A stretch of DNA of 62,807 nt from Phocaeicola intestinalis (GCF_014837065.1 NZ_JACSPP010000008.1:1-62807); one strand, 5' to 3'; numbered from the stretch's first letter, positions 17,382 to 26,630 are shown. Made by a program: numbers and translations. The notes: generated by a model from the sequence alone, not told the origin.

Positions 17382-19193
17382 ATGGAAGTAAACGAAACAA
17401 ACCGCCCACTAACTGAAGTTCAGGAAAACAACGTACCTGAAACTTCGGTTCCCACTGTTGAATCTGTTGAATCAACCGACAAACCGGTGTATGCACCTAA
17501 GCAAACACAGGAAGAAGTGGTAGAACGTCTGACAGAAATCAACAAAGACGCCTGCAATGCAGACAAACAAGAAATCGATTTTTTAAAACAAACTTTTTAC
17601 AAACTGCACAAAGCTGAACAAGACGCAGCGCGTAAAGCCTTTATTGATGAAGGCGGTAATGCGGATGACTTTGTCCCTGCCCCCGACCCGTGGGAAACAA
17701 GGTTCAAGGAAATCATGAGCTCCATCAAAGAAAAGCGAAGTGTTATGGCAGCCGAACTGGAACAGGAAAAAGAAGAAAACTTGCAGAAAAAGCTTGCCAT
17801 CCTCGATAAGATGAAAGCACTGATTGAAACAACAGAAGACACCAGCAAGATATACAACGAGTTCAAGCAGCTTCAGCAGGAATGGAATGACATCAAGCAA
17901 GTACCCGTCGGCAAGGTGAACGAACTATGGAAATCATACCAACTCTATACCGAAAAGTTCTACGACATGGTGAAGCTGAATAACGAATTCCGTGAATACG
18001 ACTTCAAGAAAAACCTGGAACAGAAAACCCACTTGTGCGAAGCTGCTGAGAAACTGGCAGAAGAGCCCGATGTAGTATCTGCTTTCCATCAGCTTCAGAA
18101 GTTGCATCAGGAGTTCCGCAACATCGGTCCCGTGGCAAAAGACTTGCGCGAAAGCATCTGGGCACGCTTCAAAGCTGCTTCTACTGCCGTAAACCGCCGT
18201 CATCAGCAACACTTCGAAATGCTGAAAGAAAAGGAGCAGAACAACCTCGACCAGAAGACGGTCATCTGCGAAATCGCTGAAGCGATGGAATACGACAAGT
18301 TGAAGACTTTTGCCGACTGGGAGAACAAAACACAGGAGATTCTTGCCTTGCAGGCAAAATGGAAAACCATCGGCTATGCACCGCAGAAAATGAACGTCAA
18401 AATATTCGAACGTTTCCGCGCTGCATGCGATGAGTTCTTCAAACGGAAAGCCGCCTTCTTCAAACAGATTAAGGAAAACATGGCAGAAAATCTGGAAAAG
18501 AAAAAAGCACTGTGCGAAAAGGCGGAAGCCTTGAAAGACAGTACCGACTGGAAACAGACCGCCGAAATCCTCACTCAATTGCAAAAGGAATGGAAAACCA
18601 TCGGTCCGGTGGCAAAAAAACATTCGGATGCAGTATGGAAACGCTTCATCGGTGCCTGCGACTATTTCTTTGCACAGAAGAACAAAGCAACTTCTTCGCA
18701 ACGCTCGGTAGAGATAGAAAACATGGCAAAGAAAGAAGAAATCATCAAGCAGCTGGCTGCTCTTGATGCTTCGGGTACTACCGATGACAATACGGCTGAA
18801 CAGACACGCAGCCTGGTGAAAGAATGGAACTCCATCGGTCATGTACCTTTCAAGGAAAAAGACCGCCTGTACAACGAATTCCACAAGCTGGCTGATAAAT
18901 TGTTTGACAAGCTGAACATCTCGGCATCCGAACGGAAACTGAGCGACTTCAAGTCGGGATTAGGCAAAGGGGATAACCTCTACCGCGACCGTGAAAAGCT
19001 GGTACGTACCTACGAAGGATTGAAAAGCGACATTCAAACCTACGAGAACAACCTGGGCTTCCTCTCTTCTGCATCAAAGAAGGGCAATACACTGGTAGCC
19101 GAGGTAACCCGAAAGATTGAACGCCTCAAAGGAGACATGGAACTGGTGCTGAAGAAAATCGAAGCCATTGACGAAAAGCTGAAAGAAGCGTAA
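17382..19193 (+). CDS. DUF349-domain protein
   Basis: A 603-residue soluble, highly charged, mostly helical protein made of five or six DUF349 repeats. Each carries W-x-x-I-G-P/Y-V/A...K...W..F..A...F (for example WKTIGPVAKKHSDAVWKRF). The N-terminal 60 residues are acidic and low-complexity, and the C-terminus is a coiled coil (ARKIERLKGDMELVLKK-like). The family is widespread in Bacteroidetes and has no established biochemical role. A 126-bp AT-rich gap separates it from mgtE. Convergent with the esterase gene beyond the hairpin at 19205-19266. Confidence 0.9.
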   Translation: MEVNETNRPLTEVQENNVPETSVPTVESVESTDKPVYAPKQTQEEVVERLTEINKDACNADKQEIDFLKQTFYKLHKAEQDAARKAFIDEGGNADDFVPAPDPWETRFKEIMSSIKEKRSVMAAELEQEKEENLQKKLAILDKMKALIETTEDTSKIYNEFKQLQQEWNDIKQVPVGKVNELWKSYQLYTEKFYDMVKLNNEFREYDFKKNLEQKTHLCEAAEKLAEEPDVVSAFHQLQKLHQEFRNIGPVAKDLRESIWARFKAASTAVNRRHQQHFEMLKEKEQNNLDQKTVICEIAEAMEYDKLKTFADWENKTQEILALQAKWKTIGYAPQKMNVKIFERFRAACDEFFKRKAAFFKQIKENMAENLEKKKALCEKAEALKDSTDWKQTAEILTQLQKEWKTIGPVAKKHSDAVWKRFIGACDYFFAQKNKATSSQRSVEIENMAKKEEIIKQLAALDASGTTDDNTAEQTRSLVKEWNSIGHVPFKEKDRLYNEFHKLADKLFDKLNISASERKLSDFKSGLGKGDNLYRDREKLVRTYEGLKSDIQTYENNLGFLSSASKKGNTLVAEVTRKIERLKGDMELVLKKIEAIDEKLKEA

Positions 19194-19204
19194 TATATTT
19201 GTAG

Positions 19205-19266
19205 TTCACCACAGATTACACAGATTAAAAAAAATTATTTTATCAATCCGTGTAATCTGTGGTGAA
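19205..19266. repeat. CACCACAGATTACACAGATT inverted repeat between convergent genes
   Basis: Arms 19205-19226 and 19245-19266 (22 bp, 21 matching) flank an AT-rich loop. It lies exactly between two convergent genes and can act as a bidirectional terminator. The arms are built from short CACAGATT units, a pattern that also appears degenerately at about 21940 and, in other variants, at 38499 and 54545. Confidence 0.85.
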
Positions 19267-19275
19267 TTATTGTTA

Positions 19276-20697
19276 TCACCAGTTATCCGTACGGAACGGG
19301 AACAAAGGCAATTCACGGGTACCTGCCACATTTCCCGGTTGGAAATCACGGAAACAATAACGTACGGCTACCGGATTAGCCACCTTGTCGCAAGTTACTT
19401 TTATCTGAAGGTTGTTGTATACTTCCGCCTTGGCAGGATAAAACACCTTGTCGCTGCCTGCCACTTCAAAACCTTCCATATCACTCAGCCGGCTGAACCC
19501 GTCGGGCGCATCATTGAACGAAAGAATCACACTGCCGTCCTTCACCTCCATCGACTTATACGAAGGACCTGCCGACACAATACCTTTTACACCATACGTC
19601 TTTGCCAAAGCCATATAGGCAAGACGTTTTCCCACATCGGTCTTGTTTTTCGGATGAATATTTTTTGCCTCATAAGGTTCCACCAGGTCATTGGTCGAAA
19701 TCAATGCACTGTTCGGGATAATGGATTGCGCCTTAAACTGCTGTTCACGCAGGAGCGCACTGCCTGTACCTTCATACGAGCCAAACGGAGCAATCTCTAC
19801 AAAATAGAAAGGCAATTCGCCCAGTCCCCATTCACTACGCCACAAGTCCACCATTGTCTTCAGGCGTTCGGCATAGTCGGGATGACCGACGTTCGATTCG
19901 CCTTGGTACCATAAGAATCCCTTGATGGTATAGTTCTGCAAGGGCTTCAACATCCCGTTATACATAATAGTCGGACTCATATAATGCCACCAGTCGTGCG
20001 GCTCCTCCTTGCGGATGTCCCGCTTCAGGTCTATGTCGGAATAATTCTTCACGATACTTGCCGGAAGCCACCCCTCCACCGTCGAGCCTCCCCAACTGCA
20101 ATTGATGATACCGACAGGTACGTCAAGTACCCTGTTCATCATCATTGCAAAGTGGAATGCCGTAGCACTGAAAAAAGGCGCATTCTCCGGGTTGCTCACC
20201 TTCCATTTGCCCGGACAGGTCTCTACAGGTTCCAGTTGTCCGTTCTTTTCAACGGTTGCCACCCGTATGCCCTTCCATTGTGCCGCAGTGGCAATAGTCT
20301 CGTTCGCACCTTCTATAGGGCAGTTCCAGAAGCCGTTCAACGGCATCTCCATATTCGATTGCCCCGAACAGAACCACACCTCACCTATCAGCACATTGTC
20401 CAGCTTCGTTTCTTCGCCATCCGAAAAAGTAATGGTCTGCGCCTCATACGTAGCGGCAGGCGTCTGCACCTTGGCAAGCCATTTGCCGACTGCATCGCTC
20501 TTTACCTTATATACCCGGTCACTCCACGATACCCGCACGCTTACCTCCGTATTCGGATTCGCCTTTCCCCATAACTTCACTTCAGTCTGTTGCTGAAGCA
20601 CCATGTTGTCACTCATTATGTCGGGCAACGTAACTTTTGCCCACGTGCTTGTCTGCATAGCTGCCAGCAGACAAGCCATTACAATACTTTTTCTCAT
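19276..20697 (-). CDS. secreted sialate O-acetylesterase-like SGNH hydrolase
   Basis: A 473-residue exported esterase of the SIAE/CE20 type. A signal peptide (MRKSIVMACLLAAMQTSTWA) precedes a first beta domain (about 25-100), then the SGNH catalytic core with the nucleophile in CSGQSNMEMPL (block I), FLWYQGESNVGHPDYAERL (block III-like) and the NIHPKNKTDVGKRLAYMA segment containing the C-terminal Asp/His region. Start 20697 is preferred to 20709, which would overlap the upstream stop. It follows a CE2 esterase gene at 5 bp, so the pair probably deacetylates the same glycan, such as acetylated xylan, mannan or sialoglycan. Confidence 0.88.
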   Translation of the reverse strand: MRKSIVMACLLAAMQTSTWAKVTLPDIMSDNMVLQQQTEVKLWGKANPNTEVSVRVSWSDRVYKVKSDAVGKWLAKVQTPAATYEAQTITFSDGEETKLDNVLIGEVWFCSGQSNMEMPLNGFWNCPIEGANETIATAAQWKGIRVATVEKNGQLEPVETCPGKWKVSNPENAPFFSATAFHFAMMMNRVLDVPVGIINCSWGGSTVEGWLPASIVKNYSDIDLKRDIRKEEPHDWWHYMSPTIMYNGMLKPLQNYTIKGFLWYQGESNVGHPDYAERLKTMVDLWRSEWGLGELPFYFVEIAPFGSYEGTGSALLREQQFKAQSIIPNSALISTNDLVEPYEAKNIHPKNKTDVGKRLAYMALAKTYGVKGIVSAGPSYKSMEVKDGSVILSFNDAPDGFSRLSDMEGFEVAGSDKVFYPAKAEVYNNLQIKVTCDKVANPVAVRYCFRDFQPGNVAGTRELPLFPFRTDNW

Positions 20698-20702
20698 ATT
20701 TA

Positions 20703-21812
20703 TTACCAATTCATTAGTTCCTTCAGGTAAGCCGTAAGCTCGTTCGCCATTTTCTGTTGCTGGCGCATCGACGGATGCCAGTTGGCTCCATATCCCAACG
20801 AACCGGTCTGCGGCGACATGTCGAAACGGTACACCTCCGTATCGCCAGCTTCTTTGCGCTCTGCCACAACCTTGTCCATCGCCCGCTTCACGTCTGCTAA
20901 CGGTTTTCCGCTCAGCATCGAGCCACTCAGCAGGACGAGCTTCGCCTCCGGATAGATATCTCGCAGATGTGCTACGAACTTCCGGTATCCATCGGTCAGC
21001 AATGCGAAATCATACTTCCCGTCACCGGCATCATTGGTTCCCAAATTGATGCAGACCACATCGGGCGTGTACAGGCTATGGTCCCATAACTCTGTCGGGT
21101 CGGTAAACATCACCTGTTCGTACATCGCCGGCAGGCAATCCTTGCTTCCCGACACAGGTGCTCCGAAATTACGGTAAATGCCGATGCCCGAACGTGCCAC
21201 TACCAAGTGCTGTGCATTCAATGCACGCGCCGTGCGTGCCGCATACGTATAGAAATGGTTTTCCGTCTCGTAAGTGAAAGGGTCGTTCCGGTCGTCCGAC
21301 TCTACGCCATAGCCGCACGTAATGGAATTGCCGATAAACTCAATGCGCCGTTCGGGCAAGGCGGGAGCCTCAGCCAGCGTACATCCCTTGTCCAGGTAAA
21401 AGCCCTTGAAGACCGGCTTCAGCTCGTACCCTTCCAAAACATACATGATGCGTGCCCGGTGCGTCCCTTCGGGCAAACCCTCGACAAGGGTCACAATAGA
21501 ATCATTCTTCGTAAAACCGATGCGGTAAGGCAACCCGTCGTCTATCTCCACCATAAAGTCCCCACTGCCCGGCTTTGCCTTCATCTGCAACGAAGTGCCC
21601 TCGAAATCAGCATAGATGCTTACACCCGGATATGTGAACGTGACCGCCTGCGGAATGCGGTGGCTGACACGTCCCATATAGACAATGCGTGCGTCATCGG
21701 CAGACACAAAAGTTTCATCCCCCTTGGGTATACCGGCAAAAGCGGAAAAGCCGGAAAAGAAAGCCGGAATCATCCAGCCTAAAGCATAAATCATTCGTCT
21801 GTGTGTTTTCAT
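20703..21812 (-). CDS. secreted CE2-type SGNH/GDSL carbohydrate esterase
   Basis: A 369-residue exported acetylesterase. Signal peptide to about residue 27 (GFSAFA), then an N-terminal jelly-roll typical of CE2 enzymes (YMGRVSHRIPQAVTFTYPGV ... YADFEGTSLQMKAK) and a C-terminal SGNH domain with IEFIGNSITCGYG (Ser nucleophile), INLGTNDAGDG (Asn block) and ANWHPSMRQQQ (His block). First gene of a two-esterase operon. Promoter element TATCTTTG lies at 21836-21829, 17 bp upstream of the start. Confidence 0.88.
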   Translation of the reverse strand: MKTHRRMIYALGWMIPAFFSGFSAFAGIPKGDETFVSADDARIVYMGRVSHRIPQAVTFTYPGVSIYADFEGTSLQMKAKPGSGDFMVEIDDGLPYRIGFTKNDSIVTLVEGLPEGTHRARIMYVLEGYELKPVFKGFYLDKGCTLAEAPALPERRIEFIGNSITCGYGVESDDRNDPFTYETENHFYTYAARTARALNAQHLVVARSGIGIYRNFGAPVSGSKDCLPAMYEQVMFTDPTELWDHSLYTPDVVCINLGTNDAGDGKYDFALLTDGYRKFVAHLRDIYPEAKLVLLSGSMLSGKPLADVKRAMDKVVAERKEAGDTEVYRFDMSPQTGSLGYGANWHPSMRQQQKMANELTAYLKELMNW

Positions 21813-21820
21813 CTTTCATG

Positions 21821-21836
21821 TATTTTTGCAAAGATA
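21821..21836. promoter_or_regulatory. abutting opposed minus-7 elements
   Basis: TATTTTTG (plus, 21821-21828) is directly followed by CAAAGATA, which is TATCTTTG on the minus strand (21836-21829). The minus element suits the CE2 esterase operon. The plus element has no gene downstream for 600 bp, so it may be inactive or drive a non-coding transcript. Confidence 0.5.
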
Positions 21837-21931
21837 GCGAAGATTATCCACACACGCTAATAGAATCTTATCCAAATCTGCTCAAATCGTATCAAAAAGC
21901 TTCCGGTGGGAAAAAGCTTCCGGTCCTTCAT

Positions 21932-22316
21932 TTGTGCATTTTCTCACCACACAGATTAAAATAAACGAATATCCGCATTTTACCCAATTGCCATGTAGGG
22001 GCAGGATTTGCCTGCTCCTCGTACCATGCCATTTCCATAGAGACGGTGCGCACATCATCCTTGCATTTGATGGCATATCGGTAAGGAACATTTGGCTTTG
22101 CATGTAGCCTATATCTTTGTTTCAGGTGGCATACTTTTACGTTCTCGATATGGAAACCGTACGTTCTCGATATGGAAACCGTACGTTCTTGATATGGAAA
22201 CCGTACGTTCTTGATATGGAAACCGTACGGTTTTCATATGAAAACCATAAAAGGAAGCCGCCTGAAACGATAATGTAATCCAAATGCGGAAACAATTGTT
22301 CCGGGAAAAATGCACA
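21932..22316. repeat. composite repeat region in a 648-bp gene-free gap
   Basis: No gene between 21813 and 22460. Outer inverted ends are TTGTGCATTTTCTC (about 21935) and GGGAAAAATGCACAA (about 22300). Inside are the GAATATCCGCATTTT motif (21967-21990), the CCATTTCCATAGAG motif (22029-22059), and an inner inverted repeat GTTTCAGGTGGC (about 22119) / GCCGCCTGAAAC (about 22256) that brackets a 22-bp tandem array. The first two motifs are shared with 12094-12328. Confidence 0.65.
22139..22248. repeat. 22-bp tandem repeat, four units plus a variant fifth
   Basis: Four head-to-tail copies of ACGTTCTNGATATGGAAACC(GT) start at 22139, 22161, 22183 and 22205, with only C/T variation at one position. 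The fifth unit (22227-22248) is altered to ACGGTTTTCATATGAAAACC, itself a near palindrome. There are no unique spacers, so it is not a CRISPR. The core contains CATATG-like symmetry that might be a protein-binding site. Confidence 0.9.
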
Positions 22317-22406
22317 AACTTATGCCGTGCATGGTATAATCAAATATGAATGTCCGCATTTCACCAATAAGAAGTTATTTCAGGTTTCTTAAATCGTACA
22401 ACCACA

Positions 22407-22438
22407 TTTGGTTATTTCGGAGAATATGCTTATTTTTG
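22407..22438 (+). promoter_or_regulatory. promoter of the toxin-antitoxin operon
   Basis: TTTG (22407-22410), a 20-bp spacer and TATTTTTG (22431-22438) match the Bacteroidetes consensus. The leader to ATG 22461 is about 16 nt. Short inverted bases around the minus-7 could serve autoregulation by the HTH antitoxin, which is inferred. Confidence 0.72.
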
Positions 22439-22460
22439 CGTATAACCAAACGAAGCAGCC

Positions 22461-22976
22461 ATGTACGAAGAATATATTGCCGCCCAAAGCACTCCAGCCG
22501 GGAAAGTATTGGAGCATATCTTGCGAAGAGCCAATGTCTCGCAAAAAGAACTGGCTCTCCGTTCGGGTATTTACCCCCAACGCATACACGACCTGATTAA
22601 GGGAATACGGAGGTTTACCATTCCTTATTCTTTGAATATTGAAAAAGCACTGAACATAGGGATAGAAGGATATTTCTATAAAATACAGGCTAATTATGAA
22701 ATTTACCAATTCATCACCAATGAAGAGCTTAAGCAGCATCCGGACTTGTCCCAGTTCAGTAACGCTTTGTTTTGGGACACAAAAGTGGACAAAATAAACT
22801 GGATACGGAATAAGAAATGGGTCATCAAGCGCGTGTTTGAATACGGAAATGAGCAGGAAATAAAGGAAATCATCCGCTTTTATGGCAAAGACGTCATAAA
22901 CAAGGTTTTCCCGCAAATAAAGAATGCATGGAAAAAGGAAGACAGAGATGCGAACTATAAAAAATATATGCAATGA
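22461..22976 (+). CDS. HTH/DUF6922 antitoxin, AbiEi-like
   Basis: A 171-residue protein with an N-terminal XRE-type helix-turn-helix (about 15-60: VLEHILRRANVSQKELALRSGIY, then LIKGIRR) and a C-terminal DUF6922-like region (about 95-150: NALFWDTKVDKINWIRNKKW...VFEYGN..EIKEIIRFYG). It overlaps the next gene by ATGA (22973-22976), so translation is coupled. In comparable loci this protein is the antitoxin and repressor for an AbiEii nucleotidyltransferase. Confidence 0.87.
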   Translation: MYEEYIAAQSTPAGKVLEHILRRANVSQKELALRSGIYPQRIHDLIKGIRRFTIPYSLNIEKALNIGIEGYFYKIQANYEIYQFITNEELKQHPDLSQFSNALFWDTKVDKINWIRNKKWVIKRVFEYGNEQEIKEIIRFYGKDVINKVFPQIKNAWKKEDRDANYKKYMQ

Positions 22977-23647
22977 AACTGCATGAGGATACAGTATCTC
23001 CCCTCTTGCTGGAAGCGTTAAAGACCCTATCCGGAAGTCCTGTGTTTCAAGATTTCCATCTCGTAGGAGGAACTTGCCTGAGCCTTCAGTTAGGGCATAG
23101 GAGGTCGATTGATATCGACCTTTTTACAGACATGGAGTATGGGAAAATGGATACCCAAGCAATGAAGGATTTTCTTTGCACTCATTTTTCATATACAGAA
23201 AATTTAGATAGCATGAATCAACGGGCATTAGGCTATTCTGTCCGCATTGGAAAATCTCCTATAGAAAGTGTAAAGGCAGATTTCTTTTATACCGAAAAGT
23301 TTATTTTCCCCACCTTCAAGGTCAATGGCATCCGGCTTGCAGACATACGGGAAATTGCAGCTATGAAAATCAAAGCAATCACAGAAGAAGAGCCGCGCCA
23401 AAAAGATTTTTGGGACATTTATGAACTAAGCAACCGTTTCTCGCTTCAAGACATGATAGAGTGGGCTATTCAGCGTGACCCATGGAGCGTGACAGAGAAG
23501 GACATTGAAAAAGGATTCCAAAACATTTTCCATGTCGAAGAGTCAAATGAAGGCATAGATTGCTATAGAGGTTACGAATGGGAATTAATCAGGATAGATT
23601 TGAAAGCTATGGCAGATGAATATTTTTCCCATAAAACAAATGATTAA
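22973..23647 (+). CDS. AbiEii/AbiGii-family nucleotidyltransferase toxin
   Basis: A 224-residue nucleotidyltransferase of the AbiEii type (type IV toxin-antitoxin, phage abortive infection). The catalytic motif FHLVGGTCLSLQLGHRRS-IDIDLF is intact (GGT 32-34; D47, D49), and the second family motif appears as ADIREIAAMKIKAI..EEPRQKDFWDIYEL. Known members modify tRNA 3' ends or related targets; the target here is unknown. Convergent with the response regulator gene (17-bp gap). Confidence 0.9.
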   Translation: MKLHEDTVSPLLLEALKTLSGSPVFQDFHLVGGTCLSLQLGHRRSIDIDLFTDMEYGKMDTQAMKDFLCTHFSYTENLDSMNQRALGYSVRIGKSPIESVKADFFYTEKFIFPTFKVNGIRLADIREIAAMKIKAITEEEPRQKDFWDIYELSNRFSLQDMIEWAIQRDPWSVTEKDIEKGFQNIFHVEESNEGIDCYRGYEWELIRIDLKAMADEYFSHKTND

Positions 23648-23664
23648 AAAGTGGCATATTCGTT

Positions 23665-24327
23665 TTACCATACTAACTTATAGCCTACACCCTTTACCGT
23701 ATGCAGGTCAATTTCTTTATCTTCTTGCAGATATTTGCGCAAGTGGGCAATGAAATTGTTCAGGCTTTGTTCATTTGCTGCTTCCCCCTGCCATAACACT
23801 TCTTCTATTTCTGCACGGGTAACCACTTTGTTCCGGTTGGATGCCAACAGGTTAAGCAGTTTACATTCAAACAGGCTTAAAGTTCTTGCCTCGCCGGTTT
23901 CAGATGTCAGCAAACGTTCTTTAGGGTTTAACGTAAAATGCCCGATACGGATTTCGGCAAATGTATCCGATGTATAGCGTTGCACGTAGGCAAGCAGTTC
24001 CTCCAGTTCGAAAGGTTTCTTCAGGTATGCCACCGCTCCTGCCCGTAATGCCCTTGCTACTTCTGAACTCTCTATATGCGATGACACGAACAGTATAGGT
24101 ATATCGGGTGCCAAAGCTTTCAGCCGTAAAGCCTTATCGATGCCATCGTCTTTTCCTATTTCTACGTCCAGCAGAAGCAGGTGAGGGTTCAGTTCGTTGA
24201 TAACAGAAGTAATAGCTGTCAACGAGGTCTGGTAATGCGTCTCATAACCGGCTTCGTTCAACGCCAAAGCCACAATGGTGCCCAACGTCATATCATCGTC
24301 TATAAATAATATCCGTTTCTTTTCCAT
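23665..24327 (-). CDS. OmpR-family response regulator
   Basis: A 220-residue DNA-binding response regulator. The receiver domain has the acidic pocket FIDDDM (10-12), phospho-acceptor D54 (LLLLDVEIG), T/S in LFVSSH and K in LKKPF. The C-terminal winged helix (about 125-220) ends AHLRKYLQEDKEIDLHTVKGVGYKLVW. Start 24327 (MEKKRILFIDDD) is taken over 24345. It follows the histidine kinase gene by 47 bp and forms its cognate pair. Confidence 0.92.
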   Translation of the reverse strand: MEKKRILFIDDDMTLGTIVALALNEAGYETHYQTSLTAITSVINELNPHLLLLDVEIGKDDGIDKALRLKALAPDIPILFVSSHIESSEVARALRAGAVAYLKKPFELEELLAYVQRYTSDTFAEIRIGHFTLNPKERLLTSETGEARTLSLFECKLLNLLASNRNKVVTRAEIEEVLWQGEAANEQSLNNFIAHLRKYLQEDKEIDLHTVKGVGYKLVW

Positions 24328-24374
24328 GTTCTTTTTAAGTAACAAGTTGACAATGTCTCAGATGACGCTTCAAC

Positions 24375-25748
24375 CTATAACGGAAGAGTCACCGTAAACA
24401 CGCTGCCTTTGCTTTCGGCACTCTGTACACCGATTGTCCCTCCATGCTCTTCAATGATGTATTTTGTCTGCGTCAGCCCGATACCGTAGCCTTTCTGCAA
24501 GCGGTCCGCTTCGCGAGGCACCTGGTAGAACTGGCGGAATATCTTCTTTTGGTAACGGGCAGGAATCCCCCAACCGTTATCGCTCACCGCCATGCTAAGC
24601 CTGTCTGCCTCCTGTGTCAAGGCAATTCCCACCTTTACACCCTCATCGGCATATTTCAAGGCATTCTCTACCAGATTGCGCAACACATTTTCCAGATACA
24701 TCGCATCCGCCCTGACGGTGCATCCTTCCGGCAATTCGTTGCGGACGGTCAACGTATGCGGTTTATTCCCGTAGGTTACGTCCATTTCTTCCTTTATCCG
24801 ATACGCCAGAGCAGCTACATCTACCTGTGTCTTACGCAACACCAATTTACGGCGGTCTTTCCGTGCTACAATCAAGAGCGACTCGATATTTGCCACCAAG
24901 TGTTTCACTCCTGTCTCGTTCATCAGGATTACCTTGCGCCTCATCGGGTCTTTCTCTCCCAGTTTAAACCAGCCCAGCATTGCCAATACGCCGTTGAGCG
25001 GAGCTTTCAGGTCGTGTATCGTGCCGTTTACGCTATTCTCCCTTTTCCGCAGCAAAGCGTCTTTCCGCCGTATTTCGGTTAGTTGGAATACCAGACAAAG
25101 CAATACAATCACCACAATCGCTGCCGAAAGTATCAGCGTGTACCACAGATGTTTCAGAAAGGCAGACATCGGAATCTCCGATTTGACTTGCACCGCATAC
25201 AGCCCTTTTGTCCCGATGTCGAGCATCTTCGAGTAATGTCCCTTTTCGCTCGGCTGTAAGTTGCCTGCTGAGGCTATCAGTTGCTTGTCGGCATCATAAA
25301 GCAACAAAACGTGGCGGTAATTTCCACCGGCAGCTTCTAAAGAATATAAACTGTCCAAAACGGCAAGCTGAAGCATATTTCCTTCCTCTATCTTCTTGTC
25401 TTGCAGCCACTGCTGCAAAATTTCTCCCCTTGTTTTTCCGATATTTTTTTCCCACTCGCTATCAAGGTTCAAGGTATCTCCCGGTGAGGTAGAGTGCCGC
25501 CACAGGCTGTCACGCTCCTGCGGGGTCATATCCGATGCGGCTTTGATATATAGGCGGAACTGGGAAGATTCCCGGTTCTGCTCCCGGTTACGCAGATGCA
25601 ACTCTTTGGTTATGGCAAGCTCCAATGCGTCTTGAGCCAAAGAAACCTTTTGCCCGATATAATCACGATACTGATTTTCGACATAGCTTATTTGCAAGCA
25701 AAGCAATGCTACAATCGCAACCACCGTTATATAATAGTATCTTTTCAT
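24375..25748 (-). CDS. sensor histidine kinase
   Basis: A 457-residue membrane kinase. Helix 1 (7-23), a periplasmic sensor of about 175 residues without a recognised domain, helix 2 (203-223), then HisKA with phospho-acceptor H245 (NGTIHDLKAPLNG), N-box NLVENALKYA, G1 DNGWGIP and G2 KGYGIGL. First gene of the pair, with TATTTTTG at 25776-25769 as a likely minus-7 element. It is divergent from the degenerate peptide locus, and the outer-membrane receptor there is a plausible target. Confidence 0.92.
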   Translation of the reverse strand: MKRYYYITVVAIVALLCLQISYVENQYRDYIGQKVSLAQDALELAITKELHLRNREQNRESSQFRLYIKAASDMTPQERDSLWRHSTSPGDTLNLDSEWEKNIGKTRGEILQQWLQDKKIEEGNMLQLAVLDSLYSLEAAGGNYRHVLLLYDADKQLIASAGNLQPSEKGHYSKMLDIGTKGLYAVQVKSEIPMSAFLKHLWYTLILSAAIVVIVLLCLVFQLTEIRRKDALLRKRENSVNGTIHDLKAPLNGVLAMLGWFKLGEKDPMRRKVILMNETGVKHLVANIESLLIVARKDRRKLVLRKTQVDVAALAYRIKEEMDVTYGNKPHTLTVRNELPEGCTVRADAMYLENVLRNLVENALKYADEGVKVGIALTQEADRLSMAVSDNGWGIPARYQKKIFRQFYQVPREADRLQKGYGIGLTQTKYIIEEHGGTIGVQSAESKGSVFTVTLPL

Positions 25749-25921
25749 CCTTGTTCCCGTTTGCTATGCAAAAATAGATATTTTCCGGCAAACTGCTATC
25801 TTTTCTGCTATAAAATAGCAATTAAGATATATGTACTTTTTATATACAAGCATAATTAAAATTGCCAAAATGATTATGTAAAGATTATGTTCCGATTATA
25901 AACAGTTCGAAAAAAGCTCTG

Positions 25922-25929
25922 TAACTTTG
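25922..25929 (+). promoter_or_regulatory. minus-7 element upstream of the SPASM fragment
   Basis: TAACTTTG matches TAnnTTTG exactly. It lies about 50 bp before the SPASM fragment and may be the promoter of the original peptide operon, left in place after the 5' part was deleted. No good minus-33 element was seen. Confidence 0.5.
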
Positions 25930-25981
25930 CAAGTGTAAAACAAAACAATTAAATAGAAAGATTTCCATTCATAATGATATA

Positions 25982-26551
25982 ATGGTGACAATCAGATGTA
26001 ATTATACATTGGAAAATTTTGATTCGTTTAGGAATTTGATTGAGGATTTTAAAGAATACTGGAATTGTTCCAATGTAAGATTTTCTTTTCACAAAGTATG
26101 GCAAGAGCTTGAATCTACAGAATTGTTTGCAAAAAGAGAAGCTTTGAAACGTGATATTTTAAACTTAGGAATCAAATCAAATATCGATTCTTATTATGGC
26201 GATAGCCTTACACCGTGTTATGCTGATTTTGATAACCATATAGTCGTTAACTATAATGGTGATATTTATAAATGTACGGCAAGGGATTTTAAGCCTGAAA
26301 ACAGATTGGGGTATTTGAATGATGACGGTGAAATCATTTATAATGACATGGCTCAAAAGAGGTTTAAGGCAAGATTGACGAAACAGTGCTTGAGTTGTCG
26401 GATGCTGCCTATTTGTACGATATGCTTTCAACAACGAAGTGAATCGGTGGACGGTTCTTGCCCTATTCCTCCTGTTTATAAAAATGCTACAATCAATATC
26501 CGTAAATACTTTTATGACGTGATTGCATTGAAGCATCAAGCAGCAACATAA
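25982..26551 (+). pseudogene. C-terminal half of a radical SAM/SPASM peptide maturase
   Basis: This 189-residue frame has no CxxxCxxC radical SAM motif. It starts at what looks like a late strand of the TIM barrel (MVTIRCNYTLENFDSF) and continues into a SPASM domain with cysteines in TPCYADF, KCTARDFKPENRLGY, CLSCRMLPICTICFQ and GSCPIPP. About 200 N-terminal residues expected in this family are missing. The frame stays open back to 25925, right at the promoter, which suggests a deletion joined promoter and gene. The region is visibly AT-rich compared with its neighbours, consistent with transfer. A catalytically dead stand-alone SPASM protein is an alternative. Confidence 0.78.
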
Positions 26552-26622
26552 CCATTTTTACAAAACGGAAGTATATAGTCGTTTTTCTCTAACAAAAGAA
26601 CGCGTAAAATTAAGAAAAAGAT

Positions 26623-26630
26623 TAAATTTG
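26623..26630 (+). promoter_or_regulatory. minus-7 element of the outer-membrane receptor gene
   Basis: TAAATTTG matches TAnnTTTG and lies 31 bp upstream of the ATG at 26662, so the receptor may be transcribed independently of the SPASM fragment. Confidence 0.55.

Noticed and set aside
22139..22248. Possible CRISPR array
   Set aside because: The 22-bp units are directly contiguous, with no unique spacers and no cas genes.
22109..22315. 68-codon minus-strand ORF
   Set aside because: It only reads through the 22-bp tandem array, which is why its translation is periodic.
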